DNA of 64,000 bases from Roseburia_C amylophila. GTDB taxonomy: Bacteria > Bacillota > Clostridia > Lachnospirales > Lachnospiraceae. Of the stretch, positions 33,929-42,735 are shown in pieces. Under the pieces are notes generated by a model, which worked only from the letters and a program-made list of their open reading frames with translations, was not told where the DNA came from and searched no databases. Made by a program: the position numbers and the translations under genes. The stretch covers positions 1 through 64,000 of the forward strand of contig NZ_JAOQKI010000007.1 of NCBI RefSeq assembly GCF_025567465.1, in the 5' to 3' direction. Within the stretch, counting starts at the first letter, position 1, and each line of letters begins with the position of its first letter.

Positions 33929-35137
33929 ATGGACAAAATTAAAATGACTACCCCTTTGGTTGAAATGGACGGAGACGAAATGACAAGAATCCTTTGGAAA
34001 ATAATTAAGGATGAACTGTTATTACCATTTATTGATTTGAACACAGAATATTATGACCTGGGTCTTGAACATCGTAATGAAACGGATGATCAGGTAACTG
34101 TAGATTCTGCAAATGCAACAAAGAAATACGGTGTTGCAGTAAAATGTGCTACCATTACACCAAATGCAGCACGTATGACGGAGTACAACTTAAAGGAAAT
34201 GTGGAAGAGTCCGAATGGAACTATCCGTGCAATGTTAGATGGAACGGTATTCCGTGCACCAATCGTTGTAAAGGGAATTGAGCCATGTGTTAAGAACTGG
34301 AAGAAACCGATTACCATTGCAAGACATGCTTACGGTGATGTATACAAGGCTTCTGAAATGAAGATTCCGGGACCGGGAAAATGTGAACTGGTTTATACAG
34401 CAGAGGACGGAACAGAAACAAGAGAGCTGATTCATAACTTTACCGGAGCAGGTGTTGTCCAGGGACAGCATAACTTAAATGATTCTATCGAAAGCTTTGC
34501 AAGAAGCTGCTTTAGCTATGCACTTTCTACCAGACAGGATTTATGGTTTGCAACCAAGGATACCATTTCCAAAAAATATGACCATACTTTCAAAGATATT
34601 TTCCAGGAAATCTTTGATGCAGAATATAAAGAAAAATTCGAAGAAGCAGGAATTACCTACTTCTATACCTTAATCGATGATGCGGTAGCCCGTGTGATGA
34701 AAGCAGAGGGCGGCTTTATCTGGGCATGTAAGAACTATGATGGAGATGTTATGAGTGATATGGTATCATCTGCATTTGGTTCCCTTGCCATGATGACTTC
34801 CGTACTGGTATCACCGGCAGGATATTATGAATATGAAGCTGCACACGGAACAGTTCAGCGTCACTATTATAAACACCTCAAGGGAGAAGAAACATCCACC
34901 AACTCCGTAGCAACTATTTTTGCATGGACCGGAGCACTCCGTAAGAGAGGTGAATTAGATGGCAACCAGGAGTTAAGCACATTTGCCGATAAACTGGAAA
35001 AAGCCTGTGTAGATACGATTGAATCCGGAAAGATGACCAAAGACCTTGCACTGATTACTACAATTGAAAATCCGACTGTATTAAACAGTGAAGACTTTAT
35101 CAAGGCAATCCGTGCTACATTAGAGAAAATGTTATAA
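33929..35137 (+). CDS. icd: Isocitrate dehydrogenase (NADP)
   Basis: Oxidative decarboxylation of isocitrate to 2-oxoglutarate. 402 residues of the homodimeric NADP type: 'TPLVEMDGDEMTRILW' at the N-terminus, 'SPNGTIRAMLDGTVFRAPI' substrate region and 'YEAAHGTVQRHYYKH' coenzyme site. The start at 33929 is preceded by ATGGAGGA; an ATG at 33914 would overlap that ribosome site. Last gene of the operon, followed by a strong terminator. No aconitase gene is in this window. Confidence 0.95.
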   Translation: MDKIKMTTPLVEMDGDEMTRILWKIIKDELLLPFIDLNTEYYDLGLEHRNETDDQVTVDSANATKKYGVAVKCATITPNAARMTEYNLKEMWKSPNGTIRAMLDGTVFRAPIVVKGIEPCVKNWKKPITIARHAYGDVYKASEMKIPGPGKCELVYTAEDGTETRELIHNFTGAGVVQGQHNLNDSIESFARSCFSYALSTRQDLWFATKDTISKKYDHTFKDIFQEIFDAEYKEKFEEAGITYFYTLIDDAVARVMKAEGGFIWACKNYDGDVMSDMVSSAFGSLAMMTSVLVSPAGYYEYEAAHGTVQRHYYKHLKGEETSTNSVATIFAWTGALRKRGELDGNQELSTFADKLEKACVDTIESGKMTKDLALITTIENPTVLNSEDFIKAIRATLEKML

Positions 35138-35146
35138 ATTTTATAC

Positions 35147-35183
35147 TCCGGGAGGGCAGAATAGTGTGCCGTCCCGGAATTTT
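35147..35183 (+). terminator. Terminator after icd
   Basis: TCCGGGA (35147-35153) with TCCCGGA (35172-35178), extended inward by GGCA/TGCC past a G-G mismatch, then TTTTC. Confidence 0.85.
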
Positions 35184-35251
35184 CAGCTATAAAAAGCCCT
35201 TGTAAAGAATGCTTTACTTATGGGGTGAAGAGAAAAAGTGAGGAGACTTCC

Positions 35252-37240
35252 ATGATTTTAGCCTGTCAGAATATCAGTAAATCCTTTGGGACAGACACCA
35301 TAATACAGAATGTTTCTTTTCATGTAGAAGATAATGAGAAAACAGCAATTGTCGGCATCAATGGTGCCGGCAAATCTACGTTATTGAAAATTATAGTGGG
35401 AGAGCTGGCACCGGACAGTGGCGAGGTAACCGTTGCAAAAGGAAAAACCATCGGTTATCTTGCCCAATATCAGGATAAAGACAGCAACGAGACCATTTAT
35501 AATGAAGTGCTTCATGCCTGCGATGCATTAATCGAAAAAGAAGAAAAGCTTCGTAAAATGGAAGAAGACATGCAGCATGTAAGCGCAGATGAATTAGAAA
35601 AATATATGGAGCAGTATAACCGTTTCAGCCATGCCTTTGAATTAGAGGGCGGACTGACTTTTCGCAGTGAGATAAACGGTGTGTTAAAGGGACTTGGTTT
35701 TTCGGAAAATGATTTCGGAAAGAAAATGTCAGAGTTATCCGGAGGACAGAAGACCAGAGTTGCATTAGGCAGACTTCTGGTAACCAAGCCTGACATTATC
35801 ATGCTCGACGAGCCGACCAATCACCTTGATATGGCATCGATTGCATGGCTTGAAAACTATCTTTTGAATTATAAAGGAGCCGTAATTATCGTAGCCCATG
35901 ACCGTTATTTCTTAGACCGGATTGTTACGAAGGTAGTGGAAATATCCCGCCATACGGCAACGGTATTTCCGGGAAATTATACCGCATATGCGAGGCAGAA
36001 GGAAATACAGCGGGAAAGTCTTTTGCGACAGTATTATAACCAGCAGCGGGAAATCAAGCACCAGGAAGAAGTAATATCCAAGTTAAAATCCTTTAACCGG
36101 GAAAAGTCCATTAAGCGTGCGGAAAGCCGTGAGAAGGCATTGGATAAAATAGAACGTATTGAGAAGCCAATCGATGAAAAAACAGATATGCATATTACAT
36201 TGGAGCCGGAAATTACCAGTGGAAATGATGTACTTTCGGTGAAAGGACTTTCAAAATCTTATGAGCATAAACTGTTTTCAAACATTGATTTTCAGATTAA
36301 GCGAGGGGAAAAAGTTGCCTTAATCGGAAATAACGGTACCGGGAAAACCACCATTTTAAAGATTATCAATGGAATTGTAGACGCAGATGCCGGGGAGATA
36401 AAGCTTGGAAGCAATGTGGAAATCGGATATTACGATCAGGAGCATCAGAACTTAGACCCGGATAAGACGTTATTTGATGAAATTGCAGATGCTTATCCGA
36501 ATCTGAAGGCAACGAAGATTCGAAATGTGTTAGCGGCATTTTTATTTACGGATGATGATGTGTTTAAGCGGATTCGTGATATCAGTGGTGGAGAAAGAGG
36601 TCGTGTTTCACTGGCAAAACTGATGTTATCCAATGCGAACTTCTTAATTTTAGACGAGCCGACCAACCACCTTGATATTATGTCAAAGGAAATTTTAGAG
36701 TCAGCCATCAATTCCTATACCGGAACGGTGCTTTATGTATCCCATGACCGTTATTTTATTAATAAAACTGCCAGCAGAATTCTTGATTTAAAGAATGAAA
36801 CAATTCTAAATTATATTGGAAATTATGATTATTATCTGGAGAAAAAGGAAGTTCAGGAGTTAGCGGCGTTTGGCACAGCCACACAGGATCGTGCAGACAA
36901 TTCAGCAGCAAAAGGAAATGTCATTGTTTCTGATGGAACTGGAGAAAAAAATGGAACAGAGCAGATATCCGGCGGAGGAAAACAGAAGTTAAGCTGGGAA
37001 GAAATGAAGAAACAGCAGGCAGCAAAACGTAAGCTGGAAAATGAATTAAAGCGTACAGAAGATGAAATTGCTAAGAGAGAGGCAAAGATAGAAGCATTAA
37101 ATGATGAACTGTCAAAGCCGGAGGTAGCATCAAATTCCTATGAATTAAACAAAATCCATGAGGAGCAGATGCAGGAAGAGGCAGCGCTGGAAGAACTCTA
37201 TGCAAAATGGGAAGAATTAAGTTTACAGAAAGATTGTTAA
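35252..37240 (+). CDS. ABC-F family ATPase
   Basis: Soluble duplicated ABC ATPase that acts on ribosomes. 662 residues: domain 1 with Walker A 'GINGAGKST', signature 'LSGGQKTR' and 'LDEPTNHLD'; a linker of about 80 residues rich in charged helices; domain 2 with 'GNNGTGKTT', 'ISGGERGR' and 'LDEPTNHLD'; and a C-terminal coiled coil. The shape is like YdiF/Uup rather than a clear antibiotic-resistance type. GAGGAG fixes the ATG at 35252. Its last three bases lie in a Rex-like site for the next gene. Confidence 0.93.
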   Translation: MILACQNISKSFGTDTIIQNVSFHVEDNEKTAIVGINGAGKSTLLKIIVGELAPDSGEVTVAKGKTIGYLAQYQDKDSNETIYNEVLHACDALIEKEEKLRKMEEDMQHVSADELEKYMEQYNRFSHAFELEGGLTFRSEINGVLKGLGFSENDFGKKMSELSGGQKTRVALGRLLVTKPDIIMLDEPTNHLDMASIAWLENYLLNYKGAVIIVAHDRYFLDRIVTKVVEISRHTATVFPGNYTAYARQKEIQRESLLRQYYNQQREIKHQEEVISKLKSFNREKSIKRAESREKALDKIERIEKPIDEKTDMHITLEPEITSGNDVLSVKGLSKSYEHKLFSNIDFQIKRGEKVALIGNNGTGKTTILKIINGIVDADAGEIKLGSNVEIGYYDQEHQNLDPDKTLFDEIADAYPNLKATKIRNVLAAFLFTDDDVFKRIRDISGGERGRVSLAKLMLSNANFLILDEPTNHLDIMSKEILESAINSYTGTVLYVSHDRYFINKTASRILDLKNETILNYIGNYDYYLEKKEVQELAAFGTATQDRADNSAAKGNVIVSDGTGEKNGTEQISGGGKQKLSWEEMKKQQAAKRKLENELKRTEDEIAKREAKIEALNDELSKPEVASNSYELNKIHEEQMQEEAALEELYAKWEELSLQKDC

Positions 37241-37251
37241 AGTTGTAACAC
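37234..37251. promoter_or_regulatory. Rex-like operator upstream of rex
   Basis: TTGTTAA-AGTT-GTAACAC matches the Rex consensus TTGTTAAnnnnTTAACAA in 12 of 14 positions. It ends 1 bp before the -35 box and includes the TAA stop of the ABC-F gene. Autoregulation by Rex is known in other Gram-positives. Confidence 0.65.
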
Positions 37252-37252
37252 A

Positions 37253-37281
37253 TTGACATCCTTTCGGCAAGAAACTATAAT
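37253..37281 (+). promoter_or_regulatory. Consensus promoter of rex
   Basis: TTGACA (37253-37258), 17 bp, TATAAT (37276-37281): a full consensus housekeeping promoter, 36 bp before the rex start. Confidence 0.9.
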
Positions 37282-37317
37282 TATTGTAGGGTATTGAGAG
37301 CAGGAGGAACTGGCAGA

Positions 37318-37968
37318 ATGAGCAAAGAAATATCACAGGCAGTAATTCGTAGAATGCCAAGATATTACCGATATCTGGGGGAACTTTTAGATGAAGGGGT
37401 AGAACGTATTTCATCGAATGAACTGAGTGCAAGAATGAAAGTGACCGCATCGCAGATCAGACAGGATTTAAATAATTTTGGTGGTTTTGGACAGCAGGGA
37501 TATGGTTACAATGTACAATTTCTGTATGAAGAAATCGGAAAGATTATGGGATTAAATGAACAGCATAATATTATTATTATTGGAGCTGGTAACTTAGGAC
37601 AGGCGCTTGCTAATTATGTGAAGTTTGAAAAACTCGGTTTCGTCATAGTAGGATTGTTTGACGTGAATCCGGAGTTATGCGGAAAATCCATTCGTGGCAA
37701 TAAAATCGAAATGATTGATAAACTGGAAGAATTTGTAAAGACACATAAGGTAGATATTGCTACACTGACTATGCCGAAAGAAAAGGCAGATGCTGTGGCA
37801 AACCAGCTGGTAAGCCTTGGTGTACATGCAATCTGGAATTTTGCCCATGTGGATCTGGAAGTGTTGGATGAAAATGTTGTAGTGGAAAATGTACATTTAT
37901 CAGACAGCCTGATGCAGTTATCCTATAATATGACAAAGAACAAAAGGGAAAAGGAAACGCTGGAATAG
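37318..37968 (+). CDS. rex: Redox-sensing transcriptional repressor Rex
   Basis: Senses the NADH/NAD ratio and represses fermentation and electron transfer genes when NADH is low. 216 residues: N-terminal winged helix with 'SASQIRQDLNNFGGFGQQGYG'-type contacts (about 43-62, here starting 'TASQIRQDL'), Rossmann fold with Gly89, Gly91 and Gly94 in 'IIGAGNLG', and a C-terminal swap helix. CAGGAGGA precedes the ATG at 37318. rnf is a plausible target. Confidence 0.96.
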   Translation: MSKEISQAVIRRMPRYYRYLGELLDEGVERISSNELSARMKVTASQIRQDLNNFGGFGQQGYGYNVQFLYEEIGKIMGLNEQHNIIIIGAGNLGQALANYVKFEKLGFVIVGLFDVNPELCGKSIRGNKIEMIDKLEEFVKTHKVDIATLTMPKEKADAVANQLVSLGVHAIWNFAHVDLEVLDENVVVENVHLSDSLMQLSYNMTKNKREKETLE

Positions 37969-37979
37969 AGGTGTTTTGC

Positions 37980-38633
37980 ATGAAAGATGACAAGGAATTT
38001 CTGGAAGCATTAGAAAGCAGAAAAGTACCAATACTTGTATTGGATCAGAAATGGCACAGGCTTTTTGCTTTAAGTGGAAAAACCAGTGAAATCAAGCAGC
38101 TGGAAGAAAAGGTAAATCAGTTGTTAGAACAGCAGGGAAAGCTTAATAATGATTTGAAAGAACTGAAAAAGACAAAGAATCGGTTGATGAAAAGCATTGT
38201 TGTCAACATGGAAGGAACTCATGAGGAAAATGAGGGGGATATTTCTTCCAGAAAATTAGATGAAGACAAGAGACTGATTGATGAAGTCAATGTCAAAATG
38301 GAAGAAATTGAGGATGAATTAATTGAACTTCCACGAAATATAAACAGTGCAAATCAGGAACTTATGTTAGAAAGCATGCGTTATTGCTATGAGAGACTAA
38401 GACAGAACAGCAAAGAAGCAGATGAAATTACGGCCTGGATTGATAAGGTAAGGGTAGAACTTAAGAAAAATATCATCAAAAAACAGAATCGTGAAATCAA
38501 CAACCGGCAGATTTATTCTTATATGCATGATATTTTTGGTGTGGATATTTTAAATATATTTGATCTGCGGCAGGAAGATGAAGACCGACTGCAGGGAAAA
38601 AAAGCGGTGGAAAATGCGGACGAAAGGAATTAA
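37980..38633 (+). CDS. Unknown coiled-coil protein
   Basis: 217 residues, not assigned to a family. An N-terminal region 'LEALESRKVPILVLDQKWHR' leads into a long heptad-rich coiled coil (about 35-150) with many Glu, Lys and Leu, then a basic stretch ('KKNIIKKQNREINNRQ') and an acidic end. No membrane helix or signal peptide. AGAGGTG precedes the ATG. It is packed between rex and nnr, so it is probably in the rex operon. Confidence 0.75.
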   Translation: MKDDKEFLEALESRKVPILVLDQKWHRLFALSGKTSEIKQLEEKVNQLLEQQGKLNNDLKELKKTKNRLMKSIVVNMEGTHEENEGDISSRKLDEDKRLIDEVNVKMEEIEDELIELPRNINSANQELMLESMRYCYERLRQNSKEADEITAWIDKVRVELKKNIIKKQNREINNRQIYSYMHDIFGVDILNIFDLRQEDEDRLQGKKAVENADERN

Positions 38634-38636
38634 TTT

Positions 38637-40124
38637 ATGGAATATCTTGTAAATTCCCGGGAAATGAAAACATGTGATACCAATACAATCGAACATTTTA
38701 AAGTGCCATCCATGGTTCTAATGGAGCGGGCAGCACTTTCTGCGATAGAAGTAATACAGGAAAAAGAAATTTCATGTAACCGCGTGCTGGTAGTGTGTGG
38801 AACCGGAAATAACGGCGGCGATGGTATGGCAATTGCAAGATTGTTATACTTATCCCACATTCCGGTTGAAGTATATCTCTATGGAAATAAAACGCATTTT
38901 TCAAAGCAGGCAAAAGAACAGTATGAAATCTTGGCATCATATGGTGTACCATTTATTGATGAAATGGAGGATGCAAATTCCTACAGCCTGATTATTGATG
39001 CGTTATTTGGTATAGGATTATCACGAAAATTAGATGATGAACTGGTGCATTTGATGGAACGGCTAAACCAGAGCAGTGCCCACAGGCTGGCAGTGGATAT
39101 ACCATCCGGTGTCTCGGCAGATAATGGAGCTGTATTAGGTGGTGCATTCAAAGCAGATGATACTGTAACCTTTGCTTACTGCAAGACCGGAATGGTGTTA
39201 TTTCCTGGTGCAGAATACTGCGGAAATATTACGGTTAAGGATATCGGAATTGGAGAAGAAAGCTGGTTAGATAAAAGACCTGCAGCTTATGCAATCACAA
39301 AGGAAGATTTAAATTTTTTAAATAATCGTGCTGCTGATTCGAACAAGGGAACCTTTGGAAAAGTCCTTCTGGTTGCCGGAAGCGTGAATATGGCAGGTGC
39401 GGCGGTTCTTGCAGCAAAGGCAGCTTATCGCAGTGGCTGTGGTCTGGTGAGAATATATACACCGGAAGAAAACCGTATTATCTTACAGACAGCAGTGCCG
39501 GAGGCAATTCTTACTACCTATTCTGCAAAAAAGGCTGATACACAGCAACTGATAGAATGTCTGTCCTGGGCAGATGTTATTATTTTAGGACCTGGAATTG
39601 GCAAAAGTGATGTGGCACACAGTATTGTAAAGACGGTACTTAAGAATGCGGCAGTACCAATGGTAGTAGATGCCGATGCATTAAATATCATAGCAGAGCA
39701 GACCGAACAGCTTCTTCGCCCGCATACAGAACTGGTATTAACGCCACATCTGGGGGAAATGTCCCGGTTAAAACAGCTTGCCGTTTCCTATATCAAAGAA
39801 AATATTGAGCAGGTTGCGGAAGATTTCGCAAGGGAATATAATGTAATCTGTGTTTTGAAAGACAGCAGAACGGTAACGGCAATTCCTTATGGGAAAACAT
39901 TTATTAACCGGAACGGTAACAGCGGAATGGCTACTGCGGGAAGTGGTGATGTACTGAGCGGAATTATTGGAAGTCTGATGGCGCAGGGCTTATCTGCAGA
40001 GCAGGCGGCACCGCTTGGGGTATATGTACATGCGGCGGCAGCAGATGAACGGAGCAAAACAGTTTCAAAGCATGGACTGACTGCAGGCGAAATTATAAAC
40101 GGATTATCCGATGTGTTGTCATAA
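38637..40124 (+). CDS. nnr: Bifunctional NAD(P)H-hydrate epimerase/dehydratase
   Basis: Repairs hydrated NADH and NADPH. 495 residues in two domains: YjeF-N epimerase (about 1-215, 'VVCGTGNNGGDGMAIARLL') and ADP-dependent dehydratase of the ribokinase fold (about 225-490, 'GTFGKVLLVAGS', 'ILGPGIGKS', 'NGNSGMATAGSGDVLSG'). The link with rex, another NADH-handling gene, is natural. It starts 4 bp after the coiled-coil gene. Confidence 0.95.
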   Translation: MEYLVNSREMKTCDTNTIEHFKVPSMVLMERAALSAIEVIQEKEISCNRVLVVCGTGNNGGDGMAIARLLYLSHIPVEVYLYGNKTHFSKQAKEQYEILASYGVPFIDEMEDANSYSLIIDALFGIGLSRKLDDELVHLMERLNQSSAHRLAVDIPSGVSADNGAVLGGAFKADDTVTFAYCKTGMVLFPGAEYCGNITVKDIGIGEESWLDKRPAAYAITKEDLNFLNNRAADSNKGTFGKVLLVAGSVNMAGAAVLAAKAAYRSGCGLVRIYTPEENRIILQTAVPEAILTTYSAKKADTQQLIECLSWADVIILGPGIGKSDVAHSIVKTVLKNAAVPMVVDADALNIIAEQTEQLLRPHTELVLTPHLGEMSRLKQLAVSYIKENIEQVAEDFAREYNVICVLKDSRTVTAIPYGKTFINRNGNSGMATAGSGDVLSGIIGSLMAQGLSAEQAAPLGVYVHAAAADERSKTVSKHGLTAGEIINGLSDVLS

Positions 40125-40145
40125 TAATAATTTGAGGTGAATGAA

Positions 40146-41315
40146 ATGAAAAGATATAGCAGGGTATATGCCAGCGTGAATCTGGATGCGGCCATTGAGA
40201 ATATGGAGGCAATGCACCGGCTTTTAAAGAAAGATACCAGCATGTTTGCGGTAATTAAAACAGATGGATACGGACATGGTGCAACGGAACTTGCCCGTGT
40301 ATTAGAACCGCTTCCGTATCTCCATGGCTTCTGTGTGGCCACAGTGGAAGAAGGCGTAATTTTAAGAAATCATGGAATTAAGAAGCCGATTCTGATTCTT
40401 GGTTTTGCATTCCCGGATGAATATGATATTATTGTAGAACAGAAATTAGAGCCTGCCGTATTTACGTATGATATGGCAGTTGCACTTTCTGAAGCTGCAA
40501 CAAAGAAAAATCAGGATGTGGCAATTCACATTGCAGTGGATACTGGAATGAGCCGGATTGGTTATCAGGTGGAAAAAGAAAATGCAGGAGAGATAGCGCA
40601 AATCAGTAAGCTGCCACATATAATAATGGAGGGGATTTTTACCCACTTTGCAAGGGCAGATGAAAAAGACAAAACGGGTGCCCATAAGCAGCTTGAACTG
40701 TTTCAGAAAATGATTGCAATGTGCAAAGAAGAAGGCGTTATTTTCCATCATGCACACTGTTCAAACAGTGCAGGAATTATTGATTTGCCGGAAGCAAATA
40801 TGGACATTGTAAGAGCGGGAATTACATTATACGGACTCTGGCCATCGGATGAAGTGCAAAAAGACAGACTGCCAATGCACCCGTTAATGGAATTAAAGAG
40901 TCATGTTTCTTATGTAAAGACACTGCCGGCTGGAAGGGAAATCAGCTATGGTGGAACCTATACCACAACCAGAGAGACGAAGGTGGCAACGATTCCGGTC
41001 GGTTATGGAGACGGTTATCCGAGAACTTTATCTAACAAAGGTTCTGTACTGATTCAGGGAAAAAGAGTACCGATTCTTGGCAGAGTCTGCATGGATCAGT
41101 TTATGGTGGATGTTACTGATGTGCCGGATGTTGTCGTTGGAACAGAGGTAACACTTCTTGGCAGAGACGGCGATGAAATCATTACAGCGGAAGAAATCGG
41201 GGATTTATCCGGCAGATTCAATTATGAATTTGTCTGCTGTCTTGGTAAACGTATTCCAAGAATCTATTTCGAAAACAACAAAGAAGTAGAACAGAAAGAT
41301 TATTTTCAGGATTAG
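40146..41315 (+). CDS. alr: Alanine racemase
   Basis: PLP enzyme making D-alanine for peptidoglycan. 389 residues. The PLP lysine is Lys38 in 'VIKTDGYGHG'; the C-terminal beta domain has 'IPVGYGDGYPRTLSNKG' with the catalytic tyrosine region and 'GRVCMDQFMVDVTD'. GAGG eight bases upstream sets the ATG at 40146. As in Bacillus, mazF follows, but the antitoxin gene usually between them is absent. Confidence 0.96.
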   Translation: MKRYSRVYASVNLDAAIENMEAMHRLLKKDTSMFAVIKTDGYGHGATELARVLEPLPYLHGFCVATVEEGVILRNHGIKKPILILGFAFPDEYDIIVEQKLEPAVFTYDMAVALSEAATKKNQDVAIHIAVDTGMSRIGYQVEKENAGEIAQISKLPHIIMEGIFTHFARADEKDKTGAHKQLELFQKMIAMCKEEGVIFHHAHCSNSAGIIDLPEANMDIVRAGITLYGLWPSDEVQKDRLPMHPLMELKSHVSYVKTLPAGREISYGGTYTTTRETKVATIPVGYGDGYPRTLSNKGSVLIQGKRVPILGRVCMDQFMVDVTDVPDVVVGTEVTLLGRDGDEIITAEEIGDLSGRFNYEFVCCLGKRIPRIYFENNKEVEQKDYFQD

Positions 41316-41318
41316 AAC

Positions 41319-41379
41319 AGTATACACTCGATAAAATTGGTAATACTTTCAGTAAAACCTATTCTATGGAGTGTATATT
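41319..41379 (+). promoter_or_regulatory. Inverted repeat that can cover the mazF ribosome site
   Basis: AGTATACACTC (41319-41329) can pair with GAGTGTATATT (41369-41379), 11 pairs with one G-U and a 39-nt loop. The right arm includes the GGAGTG ribosome site and ends directly at the mazF ATG. In DNA it could instead be a two-half operator. Confidence 0.6.
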
Positions 41380-41727
41380 ATGATTATCAGACGAGGAGAT
41401 ATCTATTATGCGGATTTAAGACCGGTAGTAGGCTCGGAACAGGGCGGAATCAGACCGGTTCTGATTATACAGAATGATGTAGGAAACCGGCACAGTCCTA
41501 CGGTTATCTGTGCCGCAATCACATCACAGATGAATAAAGCGAAGCTGCCGACCCATGTGGAGCTGTCCTGTCATGAATATGACATTGTAAAAGATTCGGT
41601 TATTTTATTGGAACAGCTTCGTACCATTGACAAGACACGATTAAAAGATAAGGTGTGTCATCTGGATGGAAAAATTCTGTCGAAAATCGACAAAGCACTG
41701 AAGATTAGTCTGGAATTATATACATAA
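41380..41727 (+). CDS. mazF: MazF-type mRNA interferase (EndoA), no adjacent antitoxin
   Basis: Ribosome-independent endoribonuclease that cuts mRNA at short motifs. The 115-residue chain matches Bacillus EndoA closely in layout: 'RRGDIYYADL', 'EQGGIRPVLIIQND' with Arg25 and 'AAITSQ' with Thr48, the positions known to be catalytic in the Bacillus enzyme. In Bacillus it is preceded by the antitoxin ndoAI; here only 64 bp separate it from alr and contain no antitoxin frame. The ribosome site GGAGTG lies inside an inverted repeat. Confidence 0.95.
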   Translation: MIIRRGDIYYADLRPVVGSEQGGIRPVLIIQNDVGNRHSPTVICAAITSQMNKAKLPTHVELSCHEYDIVKDSVILLEQLRTIDKTRLKDKVCHLDGKILSKIDKALKISLELYT

Positions 41728-41728
41728 C

Positions 41729-41757
41729 TTGACTATTTTTGCCTAAAATGTTATATT
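41729..41757 (+). promoter_or_regulatory. Promoter of the CBS/CorC gene
   Basis: -35 TTGACT (41729-41734), 17-bp spacer, -10 TATATT (41752-41757), 2 bp after the mazF stop. Confidence 0.65.
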
Positions 41758-41793
41758 TTTCAGAAATATGTATAAAAAGGAGAGTATTCAAAA

Positions 41794-42702
41794 ATGGATG
41801 ACGGAGGGAGTCCGAATACAGGATTTTTTAAAAAAATTTTTCATAAACTTCCATTCAAAGATTCCGAGGATGTAACAGAGGAAGAAATTATTTCCATGGT
41901 AAATGAAGGCCATGAGCAGGGAGTCCTTCGGGAAAATGAAGCGGAGATGATACATAATATCTTTGAATTTGGTGATAAAGAAGCCGGTGATATTATGACA
42001 CACCGTAAAAATATTTCTGCACTGGATGGAAATGACATTTTTGAAGATGTAATCACTCTGGTGATAGACAGCCATTATTCGAGAATGCCGGTATACTCTG
42101 ATACCATAGACAATATTATCGGAGTATTACATATCAAAGAGACCTTATCCTACAGCAGACAACCGGAGCTTTTAAAGAAGCCGATTAAGGAAATTGACGG
42201 GTTAATCCGTCCGGTGGATTTCATACCGGAGACACGCAACATCAATGCATTGTTTCAGGAGATGCAGTCGGCAAAAGAGCATATGGTAATTGTTGTGGAT
42301 GAATATGGTCAGACAGCCGGACTGGTCACCATGGAGGATATCTTAGAGGAAATCGTCGGAAATATTTTAGATGAACATGATGAGGAAGATACCTATATAG
42401 AGAAGAAACCGGACGGAACATTTGTAATGAATGGAATGACACCGTTAGAGGAAGTAGGGGAAGCGCTGAATCTTGATTTTGAAGATGAGGATTATGACAC
42501 CTTAAATGGTCTTCTGATTTCGCTTATTGATAAAATTCCATCGGAGCACGAAGTCTTTGAAGTAAAATACAAAGGCTATATTTTCGAAGTACTTTCCGTG
42601 GAAGATAAGATGATAAAATATGTACATGTTGTTCCAGAAAGGTCAGAATCTGCCGAGTCTGACACTGCGACTTGTCAGCAGGATGAAAAAATGGTAGAAT
42701 AA
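41794..42702 (+). CDS. CBS-pair / CorC_HlyC domain protein
   Basis: 302 residues and soluble: a short start, a CBS pair (about 65-190; 'IMTHRKNISALDGND', 'VVDEYGQTAGLVTMEDILEE') and a C-terminal CorC_HlyC domain (about 210-285). It lacks the N-terminal DUF21 membrane domain of the hemolysin-C/CNNM proteins, like E. coli CorC (YbeX), which is linked to Mg/Co handling. Its own promoter lies upstream and yebC follows. Confidence 0.88.
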   Translation: MDDGGSPNTGFFKKIFHKLPFKDSEDVTEEEIISMVNEGHEQGVLRENEAEMIHNIFEFGDKEAGDIMTHRKNISALDGNDIFEDVITLVIDSHYSRMPVYSDTIDNIIGVLHIKETLSYSRQPELLKKPIKEIDGLIRPVDFIPETRNINALFQEMQSAKEHMVIVVDEYGQTAGLVTMEDILEEIVGNILDEHDEEDTYIEKKPDGTFVMNGMTPLEEVGEALNLDFEDEDYDTLNGLLISLIDKIPSEHEVFEVKYKGYIFEVLSVEDKMIKYVHVVPERSESAESDTATCQQDEKMVE

Positions 42703-42735
42703 TACACGAAATATGGATAGAAAAGAGGATTTATT

